Below, one piece after another: positions 57,027-64,000 of a stretch of DNA of 64,000 nucleotides. A program made the translations under genes and the position numbers. The stretch is from Pegea sp. RAD2-039 (lineage: Eukaryota > Chordata > Thaliacea > Salpida > Salpidae). The notes below the pieces were generated by a model, which did not search any database, was not told the DNA's origin, and worked only from the letters and a program-made list of their open reading frames with translations. The stretch's first letter is position 1; each line of letters begins with the position of its first letter. The stretch lies in the NCBI GenBank assembly GCA_034620365.1, contig JAQGEQ010000351.1, forward strand, positions 434,001 through 498,000, given 5' to 3'.

Positions 57027-58587
57027 ATGGAAAATTTAAATAAGGCTTCAGATTTCCCAAATGAAAAAAAAGAAATGATCAAACAGCGAAATGTTATAGG
57101 TACTTTTTGATTCACAAATTGTCTCATTAACTTTTAGCTATTGAAAAAACTTTAATCGAAGCAACTAATGCTAAACAAGTAGTTACTTTAGCAATCAATT
57201 TTCCAAAGGTAATAACATGTCTACTTTGTAATTCAAACTAGAAAATGAAGAAGACGTTGTACCAATTGCATTATCATATCAAAATCAGGAAACAGAACAA
57301 CTTCACATATCTTATAACTATAACAATTTCTTCAACAAATATAGTCAAGTGACTAAGAAGTTATCAAATATGTTTAATGAAGAAACTTTGAAAGAAACAA
57401 ATACACCAGAGTTAGTTGATTATAGAAAAAACAAACTAATCCCAATTTTAAAAATCTTTAATTAAATTTTAGAGCAGAATACTTACAAAGTAGTAAAGAA
57501 ATAGAAAGATTAAGAACAATGTTAGATGAAACTGACTCAGTGAGTTTGAATTATATCTGAACTAAATCAAAGTATTTTGAAGTAACGATTTACCGAACTA
57601 GAAATTAATTTTCCATTTTCAAAATCTTAAATCCTTGCTCAAATTCTTTGAAAGGAACTTTTAAAATGTGATGATCTCTTAAAAGATTATGAAGATCAGT
57701 TAGAACAAAATAACAAATGGCTTGAGTTATCAAAGATAGAAAACTGGAGCTTTGAAAGTGAGGTCAGGAAGTTTTTCTAGATTTCCAAGAAAAAAATAAA
57801 TTTTTGTAAAATGAAATATTATAAAATATGATAAATAGTTAATTATAATAATTGTTTATTAAATACCTTGCAACAATTCTTTCACTAAAAATGAAAATTG
57901 TATAGAGCTTAGATTCATTTGGAAGTCTTACTGAAATCTTAGAAGATGATGAAGAAGAAGATTTTGAAGCAGACGAACTTTTAACAAACTTTTGCAATCA
58001 CTTGAAAGACTTTGTAAGTTTTAGTTAAAAAAAGTAAAGCTAAGTTAGATGCGAGTTCAGTTTGTGTTAAATTTGATTCTTTATAACAAATAAAACTAGA
58101 AGTATATTCTGTTTATACATTTATAAAAATTTTGTTAAAGGAAAGCAAAAGTTTCATTGAAAACGAATCAAAAACAGATGATGGTTGTGAAAAAGTTACA
58201 CCAGAAATCAACGAAATCAAAAAAACTACTCAGCTTAGAATATTAAAAACTCCTCATAGTGAGACTTCTACTAAAGGTATTTTGAGTTTGGAATAATTTA
58301 TATAAAAAAGCAACTCTTATCACTTGTCCATTTAGATTTAATTAAAAAAACAACAACACAAAAAACACAGTGAGATAAAGGTTTTCACTGATGGATTTAT
58401 TAAAATTTGATTACAATATTCTTTATTAGATTCGAAAATTGATCGGACTGACTATGCAATGATACGCAAACTTATGTACTTTCATTGGCTATCTTTCATT
58501 CATGCCGGTAATATTTCTGAAGAGTTGTCTCTACCGCTTCAACTATTACGTCTTGGATTTTCTATCTTATTCTGCTCATTTCTCTAA
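57027..58587 (+). CDS. Acidic coiled-coil protein, paralogue 1
   Basis: Exons 57027-57099, 57242-57410, 57473-57539, 57655-57762, 57906-58013, 58141-58276 and 58430-58587; 272 residues with consistent phase. Not recognised. The N-terminus (MENLNKASDFPNEKKEM) has no signal. The centre is a coiled coil (AEYLQSSKEIERLRTMLDE, LLKDYEDQLEQNNKWLEL). An acidic run LEDDEEEDFEADELL and a lysine/threonine-rich segment follow. The end is hydrophobic (LLRLGFSILFCSF) and might anchor the protein to a membrane by its tail. The donor GTTAGT after exon 2 and acceptors ending AAAG are weak. A further exon-like stretch at about 57138-57208 breaks the frame if included. TATA promoter about 480 bp upstream, then a TTTTGCAG acceptor before the ATG, so a 5'-UTR intron is likely. 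Lineage-specific gene by appearance. Confidence 0.6.
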
Positions 58588-59128
58588 CGCATCATTACAA
58601 TAATTCGTAGATAAAAACTTTTGAAAATAAGAAAATATCTTTTAAAGAGTAAATAAAACTTCTACATCGAGAACCACCTCAATTAAAAAAATATTTATCT
58701 CTTCATAATATTTATGAATCAAATGAAAACCTGTTGATACCTTTCATTAAAATTTCTTACCAATAAAGTTCTTGATTATTTATTCAATGTTCAGTTGCAA
58801 GTGATAGATCATATAGCTTTTATAGCAAGTAACAAAATAATATGACTGAAAATATTTTAAGTTTAACATAACTAATGTAGAAGAAGAAGAACACTGCAAA
58901 GGTGTATTGAATATAAGTTTATGAATTATAAGCAATCAGTGGAGAAAACAAAAAAACTGGCAACATTTGAAATTACTAAGATCATATATTTTACACAACT
59001 TTGAAAGATGTGATAGACTTTATCTTAGTGATTAAATCGAAAATAAGATTCAAAGCTGTGTATGATTGTTGTATTGAAACAACTATTAGTCAACTGGAAG
59101 TTATTAAAGCTGTTAAATGGATTAATTT
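58588..59128. other. Intergenic region between paralogue 1 and LINE copy C
   Basis: AT-rich; nothing supported. Confidence 0.5.
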
Positions 59129-59856
59129 TTATTTATTTATTTATTGCAATAAACGCGAAGGAGGGTGTTTAAAGAGAGCACCTCTCGCTATCACATATTC
59201 TCACAAATAATATCTATTATATATAATCAAGTTGGAAATATAGAAAGCAAAAGATCTAACACATGGCATTACGATAGCCCTCAAAGCATTTAACAGTAAA
59301 TAATTTGTTAAATATATATAGAATGTTAAAAATAGAAAAAACGAAAAAAAAAAACAAAGTTTAAAAATGGCAATTTTGGCAATATTATAACGATTCAACT
59401 TCTGCTTGAACAATGCGAGTGATTCTGACATGAAAATGTCTGATGGAAGCTGGTTCCATATACTAATTGTACGGTATGAGAAAAAATGTGCTCTGATCAA
59501 CGTACCAGGTGATATGGGCTTATTAAGATGTAATGTGTGTCGTCTGAGCTGATATAACTTGAGGGAAGGACTAATGGAAAATAAATCATCAAACTGAAGT
59601 CAATTAAATTGTGGAAAATTTTAGTATTAAGAATTAAGTCGTATTTAACTCGTCGAATTTCCAAAGTATCTAAATTGAAGAATCTGAGACGATGTTTATA
59701 ACTATCGTATTTAATATTAAGTTTCCTGCATACTAATCTCGTAAATGTGGCCTGAACAGACTCGATTTTTTTGATATCACTAGCTTGATATGGAATCCAT
59801 GCACTAACATTGTATTCAAGAATTGGACGTACAACAATTTGAAAAGATTGATAAAA
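59129..59856 (-). mobile_element. CR1/Jockey-like LINE, 3' end (copy C)
   Basis: Minus-strand 5'-truncated copy. Its 3' tail is at 59129 (complement of AATAAATAAATAAATA), and the 3' UTR with GAGAGGTGCTCTC is shared with copies A and B. The protein tail includes FFSYRTISIWNQLPSDIFMS. Small deletions break the frame between about 59595 and 59640, so it is decayed more than copy A. It separates the two coiled-coil paralogues. Confidence 0.88.
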
Positions 59857-60337
59857 AAGTATTTTAAAACACTGATTACTAAAAGTTCAGTAATGTTTCA
59901 TATTAGAAATCGGTTATCTTAATATGTTGACTTCAGAAGATGAAAATAAATATTTTGTGTAATTTTTCGCAAATTAGAAATAAGTTCTTCTTGCTTATTT
60001 TCTTTTATGACAGAGTTTACAAAATCTATTCTGTAGTTATCTCAATTTGTTCCTCAGTTTTTATTTTTGAGTGTAAAAAACTATCTTTATTAATAGTTAT
60101 CCAGAATCTCTTAAACAAACTGAAATTAAATATTAATCTAATTTTTCACGATAAAGTAAAATTCATTTGTTGTACACTCAGCAAACGACCTAAAGGTGCT
60201 AGTTGTCCAATTTTCATCAGCCAATTTGGACCTTGGAATAAAAATTCAGCTTAAAAACGATAAACGTTATTAGGTAAGGTGTTAACGTTCCCCAGCCAAG
60301 CAATGTCCATCGAATGAAAGACGGACAGATCCCAAAA
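59857..60337. other. Intergenic region before paralogue 2 block
   Basis: An open frame at 59940-60254 lacks any known feature and is probably chance. Homology to the 55.87-kb region starts at about 60338 (AAACGTAGCAC, TTTCTTTCAACTGTTT). Confidence 0.4.
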
Positions 60338-60602
60338 GGGCTCAAACGTAGCACCACAGCCTTATAGGACTTTCTTTCAACTGTTTTCTTCAAGTTGGTG
60401 ACCAGTACTTGTCTGTTTACAAGAAACCAGTCAATTTAGTCAACTTCTGACTTGCACCAATTTTCAGGAAGTTATTATAGACGAATTTAAATTAAATATT
60501 CCAACCGATAGATTCAAATTTATCAAAAATATTTGAATAAGATTCAACATAAATAAAATTACTAGGGCTTGGTAACACTATTGACCAAAAAAGTCGATAT
60601 TT

Positions 60603-60858
60603 GGAAGACAATTCAAAAAATACCTTTGCATAATCAAGAACTTTTCAAAATCTCATTGTTCTTAATAAGTGGTTTCCATTTTGCCTGAATCTGAAAACTT
60701 ACTATTGCAACCAATAACTCAAACGTGGGAAAATTCAAACTTACAAACTTGTGTTATACTGTGCGTGCATTGCAATGAAAAGGCTATAAAAGAACAAATT
60801 AAACAAAGTTAGTATATAAATCAGAAAATATTATTTTTTATTTTAGTATAATTTCAAG
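60603..60858 (+). repeat. Near-identical promoter block, copy 2
   Basis: Partner of 56344-56603. Sequence to either side is much more diverged. Confidence 0.9.
60711..60792 (+). promoter_or_regulatory. Core promoter of acidic coiled-coil gene 2
   Basis: CCAAT at 60711-60715, ATTGCAAT, and TATAAAAG at 60785-60792, matching copy 1 in order and spacing. Confidence 0.6.
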
Positions 60859-61102
60859 TTTATATTTTATTCAAATTTATTAGAAAAGTTTAAAAATTTT
60901 CCTAAAAAATAAATTTGGAAATTTTATCAAAGAATATAGTTTTATTTTGTGATAGTTCGTCAGCATAGGAAGCCTTAATTAATCTAAAAACTAATTTATA
61001 GATTTAGTTTGAGATGTATCTCCTTGACTTCTGACAAAGTTTTTCCTTAAATGCTAGTCAACCATAATATTAAATTTGGTTTTAAAAATTGAATCGGAAG
61101 AC

Positions 61103-62095
61103 ATGCAAACAGAGTCTTATACAAATCAGGGAACAGATCAACTTATAGATTTTGTTAACAGGAAAAATTCGTTTATTCAATATAATCGAGTCATCAAAAT
61201 ATTACCAAATATTTTAAATGAAAAAAATTTGAAAGAAACAAATACACCAGAGTTAGTTGATTATTGAAAAACAAACTAATCCCAATTTTAAAAATCTTTA
61301 ATTAAATTTTAGAGCAGAATACTTACAAAGTAGTAAAGAAATAGAAAGATTAAGAACAATGTTAGATGAAACTGACTCAGTGAGTTTGAATTATATCTGA
61401 ACTAAATCAAAGTATTTTGAAGTAACGATTTACCGAACTAGAAATTAATTTTCCATTTTCAAAATCTTAAATCCTTGCTCAAATTCTTTGAAAGGAACTT
61501 TTAAAATGTGATGATCTCTTAAAAGATTATGAAGATCAGTTAGAACAAAATAACAAATGGTTTGAGCTATCAAAGATGGAAAACTGGAGCTTTGAAAAAT
61601 ATTTAATGGTTAGAAAAGTTCTTTTAAATAAAGTACTTGCTCTTTAATTAACTAAACTGAAAATTGTTTACTTCTATTTAAGGTTTTAAGCTCTCATTAA
61701 TTCAAAATTCTAGAATTCATTTCAATCACTTACAACTTCTTTTGAAGATTTTGAAGAAGAAAGTTTTGAGAAGAATGAAGTTTCAAAGAGCTTCTATGGT
61801 CATCGAAAAGTTTTTGTTCGATTAAGTGTAAGTATAAGACTCATTATGTGCTAAAAATGATTTGTTACAAATTTCTTGCTAGAAATAAATGAAAATTGAA
61901 TTACATCTTGCACTAATCATTTCAAAGTTTATAATTTAATTAAGTATTTTTGATAGAAGGTAAAAAAATAAATTAAATAAAAGCAATTTGCAGACAGACA
62001 AAGATTGTGAAAAATTATATTTGAAATCAATTTTTGCAAACAGAAAATTTCAAGAAAAGTACTCAGCCTACAAGATCAGAAAACTCCAAAAATAA
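61103..62095 (+). CDS. Acidic coiled-coil protein, paralogue 2
   Basis: Exons 61103-61251, 61313-61379, 61495-61632, 61714-61827 and 61994-62095; in phase, 189 residues from the first usable ATG. A first coding exon matching that of paralogue 1 was not found, so the N-terminus is uncertain. The coiled-coil exons (AEYLQSSKEIERLRTMLDE, LLKDYEDQLEQNNKW) and their introns are almost identical to paralogue 1 (61236-61597 against 57394-57755). The preceding exon (ESEDMQTESYTNQG, IKILPNILNEKNLKETNTPE) and the later ones (SFEDFEEESFEKNEV, then TDKDCEKLYLKSIF and KIRKLQK) resemble it only at protein level. The hydrophobic C-terminus of paralogue 1 is absent. Open frame and splice sites suggest it is still coding. 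Confidence 0.5.
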
Positions 62096-62179
62096 AACGT
62101 TTAGTTAACCGTATAAAATTTTTTCATTAATAAAATCTCTCATAAATGTTCTTTTTTGAAAGTTTTTTATTTATCTCTA

Positions 62180-62439
<260 letters not shown>

Positions 62440-64000
62440 GATTCAATGAACTTTCATTTTGCATCAAAATTTGTGAGAACTTATAAACATATGTGTGATA
62501 GAACTGATGCTATGTTCTGTGAATATTCAACATTTTGTTCTATCAAATGTTACATGTTACCTAATTTTCTTTTGAATTCAGTTTAATATGATTTAAGCAA
62601 CTTATTTAAAAAACTTATCATAAAGTCAAACTGTTTATTAATAAACTAAACAATTAAATTGATTTTCTATTATAACTATTATGTGCGACTGCTAGTTAAA
62701 ACTGTATGAAAATGCAGTTTATTTACACAGCACATTTTTTTACTTTGCTTATACCACTTTAAGTCGGTCAATTTCAAAGTTTCAAAAATTATTTGACAAA
62801 ACTGAAAAAGCAAATATTATTTTTAGCCAAACATTTCAAATCACCATTCTGTAGCAGAAAATGTACATTCATTAATCTATACGAATTTGAATAACTATTT
62901 TTAAGTAGTTCAATAGTTTAATCAATAAGCACCGTAATAAGTACTTCTTTTATCCTCTCATGTATTTTACCCCCTTTTTAAACTGATTTGTAGTTTTTAA
63001 AGCTTTACATTCTTTTAATATAGAAATAAATATGTCTCTTACAACTATTATTAAATAATTTGATATTCCCTGTAATTACAAAAATATTTTATAATTTATT
63101 ATTCTATATTTATTTTTCAAAACTGGTAGTAAAACTTACTTCCAAAATTAAGCAAACATTGTGATCATGTGCATCGAGAAACTTTTAGTATTTAACACTA
63201 CTTGTATTTTAATTTTGTTTAAGTTATTTGAAAATAAGTCTAGATATTTTTAAATAGGTTTTTGTATCTGGTAAAACAATGTGTCTAACAAAAATGTAAT
63301 AATAAATTATTAAGATTGATAATTGAAGTATAAGAAATGATCGAAAATTAGCAAACAATTTGTGTTGCGTATCGATTAAGTAAACACCTAAGTCAAATGG
63401 TGGCAAAATATTACAGTTTGATGACTTTACTTAAACAGCAGTAAGCATATATTGGAAATTAGCTTTATGCCAGTACTAAAATTAATGGTATTAATTAAAA
63501 GATTCTCTGTTTTTAACAGCCTCTTCTAATTTTTATCTTCAGTGTAATGACCAAATATTGAATAACTTAGAAAATGATATGTTAATTAAGTATATGACCT
63601 TAGTAAAATATTGACCTTTTCAAATGATATGTAGTTACCTGGCATAGCCAGTAAATCAGCCATGCTGCAATTTCTAAATGTCAAATTTATGATGTTATAT
63701 AATAGGAAGCACTCGAAAATTGTCATTATGAATGTCAATCATTTGTTAGTTCATGTAAAAACACAGCTTATTAAGAATTTATTGATTTAATGTTCAGTTA
63801 GCGATAAGTAGTTTTTACTAGCCAGTTTTTATTATTATCAAATACATTTTTGTTTAGTAAACAAAGCTTGAATTTGCTTTATTTTATTTTCAGTTTAATG
63901 ATGATATTCAAATTATTTGAATAATTTTCGTTTGTATTTCTTAAGGTGGGTTCATCATAAAATAGCATGCAAAAAATAGTCAATCATGAAAGGCAAAGGT
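62440..64000. other. AT-rich right flank, no gene seen
   Basis: No coding region, RNA gene or repeat recognised up to the window end. Confidence 0.5.

Noticed and set aside
57138-57208. Exon-like stretch in coiled-coil gene 1 (AIEKTLIEATNAKQVV)
   Set aside because: Flanked by good splice sites but 71 nt long; including it shifts the downstream frame to an early stop, so it was left out of the model. Could be an alternative exon.
59940-60254. 104-residue + strand frame
   Set aside because: Composition is like surrounding AT-rich DNA, no domain, no conservation with the paralogous block.
60270-60480. Possible second RTE-like LINE tail (MKDGQIPKGL on the + strand)
   Set aside because: Only one short motif resembles the family; the flanking residues do not follow the expected order, and the segment is partly shared with the 55.87-kb block.

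Overview
The window is AT-rich nuclear DNA from an animal. Most genes have short, GT-AG introns of roughly 30 to 500 bp, and a nuclear tRNA-Gln and LINE retrotransposons are present. The protein set is metazoan: a TDRD9-type piRNA helicase, GRTP1-type TBC protein, DYNLT2B axonemal dynein light chain, UPF0561/C2orf68, DMAC2, SPOUT1, an ENT nucleoside transporter, a cytosolic sulfotransferase and an LCCL protein. Gaps between same-strand genes are very small, and many start codons follow closely on a splice acceptor, as expected where spliced-leader trans-splicing and operons occur. A three-gene array encodes secreted precursors laid out like the ascidian styelins. Together this points to a tunicate, but that is inference: hydrozoans and flatworms also have AT-rich genomes with trans-splicing.

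Layout. 0.6-4.9 kb: three + strand genes in close series (DMAC2-like, an unrecognised mitochondrial membrane protein, SPOUT1). 4.9-5.6 kb: a small uncharacterised minus-strand gene convergent with SPOUT1. 6.0-7.0 kb: an RTE-like LINE remnant between 40-bp direct repeats. 7.9-8.4 kb: a J-domain protein. 9.1-10.7 kb: a minus-strand pair, C2orf68 then DYNLT2B. 10.7-15.9 kb: largely empty. 16-19 kb: an ENT transporter with 13 exons and an antisense tRNA-Gln in one intron. 22.2-24.1 kb: a sulfotransferase. 25.3-33.0 kb: three tandem 2,470-bp units plus a partial fourth, each full unit with one four-exon antimicrobial-peptide-like gene. 34.5-39.8 kb: GRTP1 and TDRD9, 72 bp apart on the minus strand. 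40.9-42.0 kb: a LINE 3' end abutting a decayed relative of the peptide genes. 45.7-46.6 kb: a small coiled-coil gene. 49.2-53.7 kb: an LCCL gene with an antisense LINE in an intron and a tandem duplication of its linker region. 56.3-62.1 kb: two paralogous acidic coiled-coil genes with near-identical promoters, separated by a third LINE 3' end. 62.18-62.44 kb: a perfect TTA microsatellite. The remainder has no gene I can support.

Functional groups visible: mitochondrial/respiratory assembly (DMAC2-like, the adjacent mitochondrial protein, possibly the J-protein), cilia (DYNLT2B), germline transposon control (TDRD9), membrane traffic (GRTP1), small-molecule transport and conjugation (ENT, sulfotransferase), and secreted or surface proteins of probable defence or matrix type (peptide array, LCCL protein). 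Multi-exon models were built by hand from splice consensus and reading-frame phase. No search or alignment was run.
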